Assembly (NCBI RefSeq): GCF_005160265.1
Contig: NZ_CP039865.1
Location: 4,689,001 to 4,753,000, forward strand
Direction: 5' to 3'
DNA: 64,000 bases
Source of the DNA: Phreatobacter aquaticus
Lineage (GTDB): Bacteria; Pseudomonadota; Alphaproteobacteria; Rhizobiales; Phreatobacteraceae
Made by a program: the position numbers and the translations under genes. Positions 24,651 through 33,889 of the stretch are shown piece by piece (the first letter of the stretch is position 1; each line of letters opens with the position of its first letter). Under the pieces are notes generated by a model. It had not been told where the DNA came from. It worked only from the letters and a program-made list of their open reading frames with translations, and made no database searches.

Positions 24651-25252
24651 AGCAGGCCCTCGATCTCTTGGGCCGGCACCATGGGATAGAAGCGCCCGCC
24701 GGCATAGAGCCCGAACCATTCCGAGCCGTCATGCACAGCGATCTCGCCCATGCTCGCGAGATCGTGAAAGAGCGCGCGCGACACCCTGGCCCACAAGGCG
24801 CCGCGCAGCAGGACATAGGGCTTCAGCCCCTCGGTGCCGGCTTCCTTCTCGAAGCGCAGCGGGTGGTCGGCGGCGACCTCCACCCACTCTTCGGTCTGGG
24901 TTCTGAACCCGATCCGGCGGGCATGGCCTTCGCCCTCGACGCGCATTTCGACCGCTGCAAAGGGTGCGTCATCAACGACGATTCCAACCTTCTCGACCGG
25001 CGTCACGAGAAAGAATTTGCCATCCTCGACCTTCAAAACCGAGGAAAACAGCTTCACCAGCGCCGGGCGGCCGATTGGCGTCTTCATGTAGTACCAGGTG
25101 CCGTCAGCCCCGATCCGCATGTCGAGATCGCCGCAGAAGGGCGGGTTCCACAGATGCACCGGCGGCGGTCCGCGCACCGCCTTCACCGCGGCGGCGAGCG
25201 CATCGAGACCGGTGGAGGCGGAGGGGGTGTCGGACACTGTCTGGGCACTCAC
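24647..25252 (-). CDS. DUF1285 domain-containing protein
   Basis: A 201-residue soluble protein of the DUF1285 family. Characteristic segments are VHLWNPPFCGDLDMRIGADGTWYY, LFSSVLKVEDGKFFLVTP and a C-terminal LYAGGRFYPM. The family fold is known but not its biochemical role. It is the first gene of the DUF1285-NUDIX-DUF6111-cca operon and starts 137 bp from the divergent moxR gene. Its stop is shared with the GTG of the next gene. Confidence 0.9.
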   Translation of the reverse strand: MSAQTVSDTPSASTGLDALAAAVKAVRGPPPVHLWNPPFCGDLDMRIGADGTWYYMKTPIGRPALVKLFSSVLKVEDGKFFLVTPVEKVGIVVDDAPFAAVEMRVEGEGHARRIGFRTQTEEWVEVAADHPLRFEKEAGTEGLKPYVLLRGALWARVSRALFHDLASMGEIAVHDGSEWFGLYAGGRFYPMVPAQEIEGLL

Positions 25253-25388
25253 AAAGCTGTGACGGGGGGCAAAGGCGACCGATAGCCGCTGGCTGAAGCC
25301 TGTTGGGAATTTAAGTGCCGACTATCGCCCCCGCAACGCATGGGCCATGATGCACTGCGATGCGAGACCGATCGGACAAGGAGCAACC

Positions 25389-26390
25389 ATGACCGCCGAG
25401 ACCGCCGAACGGATGGAAGACGCCATCGTCCGCGCTGCCGAGACCACGGCCGCCCAGGCGCGCCTGGCGCGCGCCAACATCGCCAATGTCATCTTCGGCC
25501 AGCCATCGGTGATCGACCAGACCCTGATCACCATCCTGGCCGGCGGCCATGCCCTGCTGGTCGGCCTGCCGGGTCTTGCCAAGACCAAGCTGGTGGAAAC
25601 CCTCGGCATCGTGCTGGGGCTCGATGCCCGGCGCATCCAGTTCACGCCGGACCTCATGCCCTCGGACATTCTAGGCTCCGAAGTTCTCGAGGAATCGGCC
25701 TCCGGCAAGCGAGCCTTCCGGTTTCTCAAAGGTCCGGTCTTCACCCAGCTCCTGATGGCCGACGAGATCAACCGCGCCTCGCCGCGCACCCAGTCGGCGC
25801 TGCTGCAGGCCATGCAGGAATATCACGTGACCGTCGCCGGCGAGCGCCACGACCTGCCGAAACCCTTCCATGTGCTGGCGACCCAGAACCCGCTGGAACA
25901 GGAGGGCACCTATCCCCTTCCCGAGGCGCAGCTCGACCGGTTCCTGATGCAGGTCGATGTCGGCTATCCCGATCTCGAAGCCGAGAGGAAGATCCTGTTC
26001 GACACGACCGGCTCGGAAGAGACCAAGCCGAAACAGGCGATGAGCTGGGACGATCTCCAGGCCGCCCAGCGGCTGGTGCGCAGGCTCCCGGTCGGCGAGT
26101 CGGTTGTGGAAGCCATCCTGACGCTGGTCCGCTCGGCCCGTCCGGGCGCGGCCACCGGCGAACTGGCGCAGGCCATCGCCTGGGGTCCTGGCCCCCGCGC
26201 CTCGCAGGCGCTCATGCTGGCCGTGCGTGCCCGCGCGCTGATCGACGGACGCCTCGCACCCTCGGTCGATGACGTGGTGGCACTGGCCGAGCCGATCCTG
26301 AAGCACCGCATGGCGCTCTCGTTCAGTGCGCGCGCGGACGGCCTGACGGTCGAGAAGGTCATCGCCACCCTGGTCAAGCCGATCCGATAA
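25389..26390 (+). CDS. MoxR-family AAA+ ATPase
   Basis: 333 residues. The Walker A variant GLPGLAKT is at residues 59-66, Walker B is LLMADEINR, and the ASPRTQSALLQAMQE sensor region follows; all are typical of MoxR/RavA-type chaperone ATPases. The start MTAETAERM at 25389 is chosen for the AAGGAG 6 bases upstream, over 25347. It heads a four-gene operon with DUF58, a BatA/DUF4159 protein and a large membrane protein. MoxR proteins of such operons help fold or activate von Willebrand-type partners. Confidence 0.94.
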   Translation: MTAETAERMEDAIVRAAETTAAQARLARANIANVIFGQPSVIDQTLITILAGGHALLVGLPGLAKTKLVETLGIVLGLDARRIQFTPDLMPSDILGSEVLEESASGKRAFRFLKGPVFTQLLMADEINRASPRTQSALLQAMQEYHVTVAGERHDLPKPFHVLATQNPLEQEGTYPLPEAQLDRFLMQVDVGYPDLEAERKILFDTTGSEETKPKQAMSWDDLQAAQRLVRRLPVGESVVEAILTLVRSARPGAATGELAQAIAWGPGPRASQALMLAVRARALIDGRLAPSVDDVVALAEPILKHRMALSFSARADGLTVEKVIATLVKPIR

Positions 26391-26398
26391 GGAGCCTC

Positions 26399-27322
26399 AT
26401 GTTCGGCCTCACCGACAACCGGCAAGACGGCGTCCAGGAGACGCACCGGCTGTCGCGCGATGGCGAGATGCTGGCGGCGGCCTTGCCGCGCCTCGTGCTG
26501 GAGGCGCGCCGTGTCGCGTCCACCGTGGTGCATGGCCTCCATGGCCGCAGGCGCGCCGGCTCCGGCGAGAATTTCTGGCAGTTCCGCCGGTTCAACGACG
26601 GCGAGCCGGCCTCGCGTGTCGACTGGCGGCGCTCAGCGCGCGACCAGCACCTGTATGTTCGCGAGCAGGAATGGGAAGCCGCCCATACCGTCTGGATCTG
26701 GCCGGATCGATCGGCTTCCATGCAGTTCGTCTCGCCGCTCGCCTGGGAAACCAAGCGTGATCGCTGCCTGGTGCTCGCCTTCGCCCTGGCGGAGATCATG
26801 GTGAAGGGCGGCGAGCGGGTCGGCATTCCAGGCCTAATGCGGCCGACGGCCAGCCGCGCCATCATCGACCGCATGGCGGAAGCGATCCTGGCCGACAGCA
26901 CGGAAAAGCCCGCGGGGCTGCCACCCAAGGCGCCGGTGTCGCGGCTCTCCGAAGTGGTCATTCTGTCGGACTGCCTGGTGCCGGTCGAGGAGTTCCAGGA
27001 CGAGGTGAAAAGCCTCGCCATGAGCGGCTCGCGCGGCCATGTCCTGCAGATCAACGATCCGATCGAAGAGACCTTCCCCTACAAGGGTCGCGTCGAGTTC
27101 GAGGAACTCGAAGATGGCCTGACCATCACCGCCGGCCGCGCCGAGACCTGGCGCGACGATTACACCGCGCGGCTTGCCGCCCATCGCGCGGCCCTGCGCC
27201 TTGAATGCGATCAGCGCGGCTGGAGCTTTGGCATTCACCGCACCGACCAGCCGCCCTCTGCCGCGATCCTCGCGCTGCATCAGCGCATGGGACCGGGATC
27301 GCGCGACGTGGGAGGCCGATGA
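26399..27322 (+). CDS. DUF58 domain-containing protein
   Basis: 307 residues. The DUF58 core FRRFNDGEPASRVDWRRSARDQHLYVREQEWE lies at about residues 60-95, followed by a vWA-like region starting VWIWPDRSASMQF, whose D-x-S-x-S resembles a MIDAS motif. It has no obvious membrane helix, unlike many DUF58 proteins. The gene starts 9 bp after moxR and its stop overlaps the next start (ATGA), so the set is translationally coupled. Probably a MoxR client. Confidence 0.92.
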   Translation: MFGLTDNRQDGVQETHRLSRDGEMLAAALPRLVLEARRVASTVVHGLHGRRRAGSGENFWQFRRFNDGEPASRVDWRRSARDQHLYVREQEWEAAHTVWIWPDRSASMQFVSPLAWETKRDRCLVLAFALAEIMVKGGERVGIPGLMRPTASRAIIDRMAEAILADSTEKPAGLPPKAPVSRLSEVVILSDCLVPVEEFQDEVKSLAMSGSRGHVLQINDPIEETFPYKGRVEFEELEDGLTITAGRAETWRDDYTARLAAHRAALRLECDQRGWSFGIHRTDQPPSAAILALHQRMGPGSRDVGGR

Positions 27323-30171
27323 TGCTGGGCCTGCCGCTCGCCTTCGCTTCGCCGCTGGTCCTGTTCGCGCTGGCAGCCCTGCCCGCGCTCTGGTGGCTCC
27401 TGCGCCTGGTCCCGCCCCGGCCGCGCCGGGTGCAATTCCCGCCGACCCGCATCCTGATGGAGATCGCGCCGAAGGAGGAGACGCCGTCGAACAGCCCGTG
27501 GTGGCTGACGCTGCTCCGCCTGCTGCTCGCCGCGATCATCATCCTCGCCATGGCGGGTCCCCTGTGGAATCCGCCCGCGACCACCAGCGGCGGACGCGGC
27601 CCGGTTCTCCTCCTCGTCGACGACGGCTGGGCATCGGCTGCCTCCTTCGAACAGCGCCTGCGGGTCGCGACCCAGATCGTCGCCTCCGCCGAAAGCGCCG
27701 GGCGCCCGGTCGCCTTCGCCACAACCGCCCGCCCGGTGATCGATATTGGCATCGAGACGCCAAGTTCGGTACGCGAGCGGCTGCGCTCCCTCGACCCCCT
27801 CCCCCACACGCCGGACCGCGCGCAGATCCTGCCGGCCCTGACCAAATTCCTTGCCGCCCAGCCGCTGGCCGAGATCGTCTGGCTTGCCGACGGTATCGAT
27901 ACCGGCCGCTCCGAGGCCTTCATCACCCAGTTGAAGGATGTCGTGGCTGGCCGCACACTGTCCGTGTTCGATGGCGGCACGGCCCCGGTCCTGGCGCTGA
28001 CCAATGCTGCCAACAGCAACCAGGGCTTCACTGTCGCCGTCATCCGGGCCGATGCGGGACCGGCGCAGGCCGGGCGCGTCCGGGCGCTGGACAGCCGTGG
28101 CCTGCCGCTCGGCGAAAGCACCTTCGCGTTTGAGCCCGGCAAGACCGAAGCGGAAGCGAAGTTCGACCTGCCGGTCGAGATCCGCAACGAGATCACCCGT
28201 CTCGACGTCATCGGCGAGCGCTCGGCCGGCGCCGTTCAGCTGATCGACGCGCGCTGGCAGCGCCGCACCATCGGCGTCATCTCCGGCGCGTCATCGGACA
28301 CGGCCCAACCGCTCCTGTCGCCGACCTATTATCTCGGGCGGGCGCTCGAGCCCTTTGCCGATATCCGCACCGTCGAGGGCGCCTCGCCCTCCGAGGCCGC
28401 CATGCGCTTCGTCGAAGGCCGGGTGCCGATGATCGTGCTGACCGATGTCGGCACCGTCACGCCGCAGGCGCGCGAGGCGTTGTCACGCTTCCTCGACAAT
28501 GGCGGCATCCTGCTGCGCTTCGCGGGCACCCGCCTTGCCGGGGCGCAGAATGACGACCTCGTACCGGTCCGTCTCCGGCGCGGCGGCCGCCAGCTCGGCG
28601 GCACGCTGTCCTGGGAAACACCGCAGGGCCTCGCGCCCTTCACGCGCGAAAGTCCCTTCGCCGACATCGCGGTGCCCGCCGACGTGCGCGTGCGCCGTCA
28701 GGTCCTGGCCGAGCCGGATGGCCTGCTCGCCGACAAGACCTGGGCGCAGCTCGCCGATGGAACGCCGCTGGTGACCGCCGAAAAGCGCGGCCGCGGCATG
28801 CTGATCCTGTTCCATATCACCGCTGACACCGCATGGTCCGACCTTCCTCTGTCGGGTGCTTTCGTCGAGATGCTGAAGCGCGTTGCCGGCCTCTCCGCCG
28901 CCGGCCGTCCCGCCGCCGAAGGTCTGGCCGCCCTGCCCGGCCAGGTGCGCGGCGCCGACCGCATCGCGCCCACTCGCGTGCTTGACGGGTTCGGGGCCTT
29001 CATCCGCCCGCCGGCAACCGCCAAGCCGATCCCAGCCGATTGGCGCGACGCCGCAAGCTACGATTTCCCGCCTGGCTTCTATGGCCCCCAGGAAGGCATG
29101 GTGGCGGTCAACACGCTGACTCCGGCCGAACGCTTGAAGCCGCTCGACCTCCGCCCCCTCGCCGCCACCATCGAGCGTTACAGGGTGGGTGAACCCGTCG
29201 ACCTGAGATCCCCGCTGGTGATTGCCGCCCTGCTCCTGTTGCTGCTCGATGGCCTTGCGGTCTTCGCCATTGCCGGCGGCCTTGCCCGGTTGACCGCCCG
29301 CCGCCCGGCGCGCGCGGCCGTGGTCCTGGCCCTCGCCCTTGTGCCCTTGTTGCTGTCGGCTCCCGCCGATGCCCAGACGCGCCGGTCACAGGACCGGCCG
29401 CCACCGATATCCACGGGCAATCCCGCAGACGATGCCGCCCTGCGGGCAACACAGGCAACCAGACTTGCCTATGTGGTCACCGGGTCCCGTGAGGTGGATG
29501 AGGTCAGCCGCGCGGGTCTCGAAGGGCTGACGCGCTTCCTCTCGGCCCGAACCGCTCTCGAACCGGCGGCTCCGCAATCGGTCGATATCAGCCGCGACGA
29601 GATCGCGTTCTTCCCGGTGATCTACTGGCCGATCGTGTCAGGAGCAGCCGAACCGAGCCCGCAGGCCCTGCTCAAGCTCGACGCCTATATGAAACAGGGC
29701 GGCATGGTGATCTTCGACACCCGCGATGCCCTGACCGCCACGCCCGGCCAGGCGAGCCCGGCCCAGGCGACGCTGCGGCGGATCATCGCCGGTCTCGACA
29801 TTCCGGAACTTGAACCGGTGCCGCGCGATCACGTGCTCGCCCGTGCCTTCTTCATCCTGCGGGAGTTTCCGGGGCGCTATGCCGATGGCGGCACCTGGGT
29901 CGAGGCGATACCGCCGGCGACCGATGAAGAGGCTGCGCGGCCCGCCCGCGCCTCGGATTCCGTCTCACCTGTCATCATCACATCGAACGATCTCGCCAGC
30001 GCCTGGGCGATCGACCGCCAGGGCAATCCGCTCCTGCCCGTGCAGGGCGAGGCGCGGCAGCGCGAACTTGCCTTCCGCTTCGGCGTCAACATCGTGATGT
30101 ATGCCCTGACCGGCAACTACAAGACCGACCAGGTTCACGTGCCAGCGCTCCTCGAACGGCTGGGGAACTGA
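27319..30171 (+). CDS. BatA/DUF4159 domain membrane protein
   Basis: 950 residues. The N-terminus is the BatA-like two-helix unit (SPLVLFALAALPALWWLLRL, then LTLLRLLLAAIIILAMAGPLW). A vWA-like domain starts GPVLLLVDDGWAS. A GATase-like central part follows. A further helix pair near residues 635-690 flanks a signal-like stretch. A C-terminal DUF4159 domain of about 200 residues ends the protein. The first of two tandem ATGs at 27319 overlaps the DUF58 stop. It is probably an envelope-associated effector of the MoxR system, with much of it in the periplasm. Confidence 0.88.
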   Translation: MMLGLPLAFASPLVLFALAALPALWWLLRLVPPRPRRVQFPPTRILMEIAPKEETPSNSPWWLTLLRLLLAAIIILAMAGPLWNPPATTSGGRGPVLLLVDDGWASAASFEQRLRVATQIVASAESAGRPVAFATTARPVIDIGIETPSSVRERLRSLDPLPHTPDRAQILPALTKFLAAQPLAEIVWLADGIDTGRSEAFITQLKDVVAGRTLSVFDGGTAPVLALTNAANSNQGFTVAVIRADAGPAQAGRVRALDSRGLPLGESTFAFEPGKTEAEAKFDLPVEIRNEITRLDVIGERSAGAVQLIDARWQRRTIGVISGASSDTAQPLLSPTYYLGRALEPFADIRTVEGASPSEAAMRFVEGRVPMIVLTDVGTVTPQAREALSRFLDNGGILLRFAGTRLAGAQNDDLVPVRLRRGGRQLGGTLSWETPQGLAPFTRESPFADIAVPADVRVRRQVLAEPDGLLADKTWAQLADGTPLVTAEKRGRGMLILFHITADTAWSDLPLSGAFVEMLKRVAGLSAAGRPAAEGLAALPGQVRGADRIAPTRVLDGFGAFIRPPATAKPIPADWRDAASYDFPPGFYGPQEGMVAVNTLTPAERLKPLDLRPLAATIERYRVGEPVDLRSPLVIAALLLLLLDGLAVFAIAGGLARLTARRPARAAVVLALALVPLLLSAPADAQTRRSQDRPPPISTGNPADDAALRATQATRLAYVVTGSREVDEVSRAGLEGLTRFLSARTALEPAAPQSVDISRDEIAFFPVIYWPIVSGAAEPSPQALLKLDAYMKQGGMVIFDTRDALTATPGQASPAQATLRRIIAGLDIPELEPVPRDHVLARAFFILREFPGRYADGGTWVEAIPPATDEEAARPARASDSVSPVIITSNDLASAWAIDRQGNPLLPVQGEARQRELAFRFGVNIVMYALTGNYKTDQVHVPALLERLGN

Positions 30172-30175
30172 CGCG

Positions 30176-32257
30176 ATGAGCTTTGGCGTCGTCTGGTCTC
30201 CGCTCCTGCCCACCTGGGCGCTGATCGCAGCCGCGGTCGCCGTGGTGCTCGTCGCGGTGCTGCTGATCGTCTCGCGCACCCGCGGCACCTGGTGGCGCGT
30301 CGGCGCCATGGCGCTGGCGCTGGCCGCCATCGCCAATCCGGTCTTCACGCAGGAGGATCGCGATCCGCTGCGCACGGTGGTGGCTGTCGTCATCGACCGT
30401 TCCGCGAGCCAGTCATTGGCTGATCGCGCCCGCATCACCGACGAAGCCAAGGCTGCGCTTGAACGGAACTTCGCCCGCTCGCCGGGCTTCGAGGTGCGCT
30501 GGGTCGATGCTGGCGCCTCCGACGGCCAGACCGATGGCACCCATCTGTTCGAAGCCCTGCGCCAGGCGCTGTCCGACGTTCCGGCCGAGCGGGTCGGCGG
30601 CGCGATCATGGTCACCGATGGGCAGGTGCATGATGTGCCGGCCCAGATGGCTGCTCTCGGCTTCCAGGCTCCGGTCCATGCGTTGATCACCGGCCGCTCG
30701 ACCGACCGCGACCGGCGCGTCGTGCTGATCCAGACCCCGCGCTTCGGCATTGTCGGCCAGAGCCAGACCGTCGGCTTCCGGGTGGAAGACAACGGCACGG
30801 GTGGCCGGGCCGCCCAGGTTGCCGTGACCATCAGGCGCGACGGCGAAGTGATCGAGCGGCGCACGGTCCAGACCGCGACCAGCGCCAATGTCTCCGTCCA
30901 GATCGCCCATGCCGGCGCCAACATCGTCGAGATCGAGGTCGACCCGCTGGAAGGCGAGCTCACCGCCGTCAACAACCGCGCGGTCGTCATCATCGAGGGC
31001 ATCCGCGAAAAGCTGCGCGTGCTGCTGGTCTCGGGCGAGCCGCATGCCGGCGAGCGCACCTGGCGCAACCTCCTGAAGTCCGATGCCGGCGTCGACCTTG
31101 TTCACTTCACGATCCTGCGTCCGCCGGAAAAGCAGGACGGCACGCCGATCAATGAGCTCTCGCTGATCGCCTTCCCGACGCGCGAGCTGTTCCAGATCAA
31201 GATCCGCGAGTTCGATCTGATCATCTTCGATCGCTATGCCCAGCAGGGCATCTTGCCGCTGATCTATTTCGACAATATCGCCCGCTATGTCCGCAATGGC
31301 GGCGCGCTTCTGGTGGCCGCCGGCCCAGAACATGCCACCGCCTCCTCGATCAACGACACGCCGCTGGAGGCCATCCTGCCCGCCGCGCCGACTGGCGAGA
31401 TCATGGAACGCCCCTTCCATGCGCGTGTCTCCGATCTTGGCCGGCGTCACCCGGTGACCCGTGCGCTGCCCGGCATGACCGCCGAGGGCAATCCGCAATG
31501 GAGCCGCTGGTTCCGGCTGGTCGAAAGCCGCCGGCCTGCCGAGGGCAGCACGACCGTGATGGACGGGCCGGACAACCGGCCGCTCCTGCTGCTCGGTCGC
31601 CAGGGCGAAGGTCGCGTGGCGCTGCTGCTGTCGGACCATATCTGGCTCTGGGCGCGCGGCTTCGAGGGCGGCGGACCGCATCTCGAACTGCTGCGCCGCC
31701 TGTCGCACTGGCTGATGAAGGAGCCGGAACTCGAGGAAGAGAGCTTGAAGCTCGCCGTGCGCGGCCGTCAGCTCGTCGTCGAACTGCAGACCATGGCCGA
31801 GACGCCCGAGCCGGTGACGCTGACCAGACCCTCGGGCGCCAGCGACGTCGTGACGATGCAACCGGCCGAGCCCGGACTTTGGCGCGGCCAAGTCGATGTG
31901 ACCGAACTTGGCCTGTGGCGCGCACAATCGGGCCGTCTGACGCGACTGGTCAATGTCGGCCCGCCCAATCCGCGCGAATTCACCGATGTCACCTCGACGC
32001 TGACCGTGCTCGAACCACTTGTGCGTGCGACAGGTGGCGGCCTCTGGCGCATTTCGGAGGACGGCAACCTCACCGTCCCCCGTATCGTTCCGACGCGCTC
32101 CACCACCGCGCTGCGCGGCGAGGACTGGATGGGTCTTCGCCAGCGCGATGCATCCGTGGTCCGCGGTATCGGTATCCTGCCAGCCTTTGCCGGCGTGCTT
32201 GGCCTGATCCTGCTCCTCGGCGCCCTGACCGCTGTCTGGGCGCGCGAGGGCAGGTAG
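30176..32257 (+). CDS. Large membrane protein of the MoxR operon, vWA/GATase-like
   Basis: 693 residues. Two N-terminal helices (ALIAAAVAVVLVAVLLIV and VGAMALALAAIANPVF) are followed by a vWA-like VVAVVIDRSASQS, with a DxSxS motif. An Ig-like stretch and a class-I glutamine-amidotransferase-like part come next (LRVLLVSGEPHAGERTW, FDLIIFDRYAQQG, GGALLVAAGPE). A C-terminal helix LPAFAGVLGLILLLGALTAVW ends the protein. No catalytic Cys of amidotransferases is visible. The gene follows by 4 bp and closes the operon. Function unknown. Confidence 0.85.
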   Translation: MSFGVVWSPLLPTWALIAAAVAVVLVAVLLIVSRTRGTWWRVGAMALALAAIANPVFTQEDRDPLRTVVAVVIDRSASQSLADRARITDEAKAALERNFARSPGFEVRWVDAGASDGQTDGTHLFEALRQALSDVPAERVGGAIMVTDGQVHDVPAQMAALGFQAPVHALITGRSTDRDRRVVLIQTPRFGIVGQSQTVGFRVEDNGTGGRAAQVAVTIRRDGEVIERRTVQTATSANVSVQIAHAGANIVEIEVDPLEGELTAVNNRAVVIIEGIREKLRVLLVSGEPHAGERTWRNLLKSDAGVDLVHFTILRPPEKQDGTPINELSLIAFPTRELFQIKIREFDLIIFDRYAQQGILPLIYFDNIARYVRNGGALLVAAGPEHATASSINDTPLEAILPAAPTGEIMERPFHARVSDLGRRHPVTRALPGMTAEGNPQWSRWFRLVESRRPAEGSTTVMDGPDNRPLLLLGRQGEGRVALLLSDHIWLWARGFEGGGPHLELLRRLSHWLMKEPELEEESLKLAVRGRQLVVELQTMAETPEPVTLTRPSGASDVVTMQPAEPGLWRGQVDVTELGLWRAQSGRLTRLVNVGPPNPREFTDVTSTLTVLEPLVRATGGGLWRISEDGNLTVPRIVPTRSTTALRGEDWMGLRQRDASVVRGIGILPAFAGVLGLILLLGALTAVWAREGR

Positions 32258-32270
32258 GGCTCACGCTGCC

Positions 32271-32534
32271 TCAGCGACGGTCGTAACGCCGACGGTAGTA
32301 GCGGCGGCGGTAATAGCCGCGGCGGCGGCGATGGCCGAAGATCTGGCGGTTCACGCGATTGGCGCCCTGGCTCGCCCAGGAGGCGTTCTCCAGTTCGACG
32401 CCTTCAGCGAGGCTGGCGACGGGCGTCGGCATAGGCGCAACCGGCAGGGCTTCGGCACTCTGCGATGCCGCCAGGATTCCGGCTGCGGCGGCCGGCGCGC
32501 CGAAGAGTGCCGTGAGAAAAAGTCTGCGGTGCAT
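32271..32534 (-). CDS. Small exported Arg/Tyr-rich protein with RR signal
   Basis: 87 residues. The N-terminus MHRRLFLTALFGAPAAAAGIL ends near a cleavage site SAEA, resembling a Tat signal (RRxFL). The middle is NASWASQGANRVNRQIFG. The C-terminal 20 residues are almost only Arg and Tyr (RRRGYYRRRYYRRRYDRR). It shares the QIFGxRRR motif and the signal type with the next gene (32688), so the two are paralogs. No family was recognised. A basic tail of this kind might bind nucleic acid, LPS or cell-wall polymers. Confidence 0.7.
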   Translation of the reverse strand: MHRRLFLTALFGAPAAAAGILAASQSAEALPVAPMPTPVASLAEGVELENASWASQGANRVNRQIFGHRRRRGYYRRRYYRRRYDRR

Positions 32535-32687
32535 GATGGGCCATCCCTGTTCTGCTGTGTTGTCCGCCTCAGGATGAGCTGCCGTGCCGTCTCTGAGCGA
32601 GACCTGCGGCAGCACCAAGCGACGGATCATGGGACCAACGCGCGAGGAGCGCTTTGGTCCCATCAACAAACAGAGATTTGGGCCGTG

Positions 32688-32921
32688 TCAGCGGCGCCGG
32701 CCGAAGATCTGCCGCCGCACGCGGCGGGTTCCCCGGCCGATGCTGCGTCCGACACTGCGTGTGCCGCGACCAATGGCGCGGCCCGTGCGGCGCACGCCAC
32801 GCCCGACCGCATTGGCGCCATCGCTGACCCAGGACGCCTGCGCCTGCGGGGCACTCGCGGTGCTTGCGATCGCCAGAGTAGCAAGTCCCAGCAAACCGGT
32901 CAGAAAGTCTCTGCGCTTCAT
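32688..32921 (-). CDS. Small exported Arg/Gly-repeat protein with RR signal
   Basis: 77 residues. The signal peptide MKRRDFLTGLLGLATLAIASTASAPQAQA has the Tat-like RRDFL. The mature part SWVSDGANAVGRGV is followed by a repeat of R(x)GRxIGRGTRxV (RRTGRAIGRGTR, then SVGRSIGRGTR, then RVRRQIFGRRR). Nearly one residue in three is Arg. It is a paralog of the 32271 gene and the two lie in tandem. Role unknown. Confidence 0.7.
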   Translation of the reverse strand: MKRRDFLTGLLGLATLAIASTASAPQAQASWVSDGANAVGRGVRRTGRAIGRGTRSVGRSIGRGTRRVRRQIFGRRR

Positions 32922-33008
32922 CGGCTCGATCCTCGAATCAGTCGTCGCCCTTGGCCGAGTGTTCGCGAAGACCGGCACAGGGCTCAAGGGGCCGTTCGCT
33001 TGGTGAAG

Positions 33009-33290
33009 TCAGAAGCAGGCGATGAACTCGCGGATCACCCAGCCCAACGGCTCGCCGCTGTTGCGGTCGATGATATAGGCCCAGGGCCGGCCACGATCGT
33101 CGCTGGCGATCCGGACACGCTCGACCAGTGTGCCGTTGCGCACCTGCCCGAGAACGGCGCCGTTCGGACTGTCGCGAATGTTCAAGGGGGTGCCGGTCGG
33201 ATCCATCACCCGGCAGCGCGCCGATTGCGCTTCGGCACCAGCGGCAGAGGCGGCAAGCGCCACTGCGGTCAGAAGGGCAAGACGTCTCAT
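33009..33290 (-). CDS. Exported SH3-like small protein
   Basis: 93 residues. The signal peptide MRRLALLTAVALAASAAGAEA is followed by a bacterial SH3-type domain: CRVMDPTGTPLNIRDSPNGAVLGQVRNGTLVERVRIASDD, ending WVIREFIACF. The two Cys bracket the domain and could form a disulfide. The ATG at 33290 is chosen. It sits in a run of small exported genes on the minus strand. Such domains usually bind peptidoglycan or periplasmic partners. Confidence 0.8.
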   Translation of the reverse strand: MRRLALLTAVALAASAAGAEAQSARCRVMDPTGTPLNIRDSPNGAVLGQVRNGTLVERVRIASDDRGRPWAYIIDRNSGEPLGWVIREFIACF

Positions 33291-33376
33291 GGCGATGGCT
33301 CCAGGCAAGAGGCGGGACGGCACAACTCTACCCCCGCATCCGCATCGCGATATGTTGCCGTCGTGAGCCCGCTGTT

Positions 33377-33889
33377 TCAGGCGGCGACGCGCGCGCCGCG
33401 CACCGGGCCGGATACACCCTCGAAAGACCCCGGTTGCAGCTCCGCGTAAAGGAAGCGGCCGGGATCGACCGGACCGGGCAGAACCAGGCGCCCCGGTGGC
33501 ACGACAGCGAAGCCGAAGCGCTGATAATAGGGGGCGTCACCCACCAGGATGACGAGTTGGTGGCTCTTGGCACGCGCCGCATCCATAGAGCGCCGCATCA
33601 ACGCGCCACCGATACCACGGCTCTGGAAGGCTGGATCGATGGTGATCGGCCCGAGCAGGATGCCGGGCGTGCCGGCACCGATGACCACCGGCGACAAGCG
33701 GATCGATCCGACCAGCAGCGTGCCGACGCGAGCCGTGAAGCAGAGATCGAGCAGCGGAGGCACGCCTTCGCGCAGGCGGAAGGCCGTGCGGGCAAAGCGG
33801 CCGGGGCCAAAGGCGCGTTCGTGCAGCCGATCGATGGCCGGAGCATCGGCCGCGGATTCAGGATGCAGATCGAGGGTAAGGTCGGGCAT
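33377..33889 (-). CDS. GNAT-family N-acetyltransferase
   Basis: 170 residues. The acetyl-CoA loop Q/RxxGxG/A reads SRGIGGALM. The beta-4 strand ILLGPITIDPAFQ is typical of the YhbS-like N-acetyltransferases, as is GDAPYYQRFGF near the end. Length matches the family. It is monocistronic, facing an intergenic gap. Substrate unknown. Confidence 0.88.
   Translation of the reverse strand: MPDLTLDLHPESAADAPAIDRLHERAFGPGRFARTAFRLREGVPPLLDLCFTARVGTLLVGSIRLSPVVIGAGTPGILLGPITIDPAFQSRGIGGALMRRSMDAARAKSHQLVILVGDAPYYQRFGFAVVPPGRLVLPGPVDPGRFLYAELQPGSFEGVSGPVRGARVAA

Noticed and set aside
32331-33449. Plus-strand frame of 372 codons
   Set aside because: Overlaps three minus-strand genes with signal peptides and shows only low-complexity Arg/Gly/Ala translation, so it is a GC-rich shadow.
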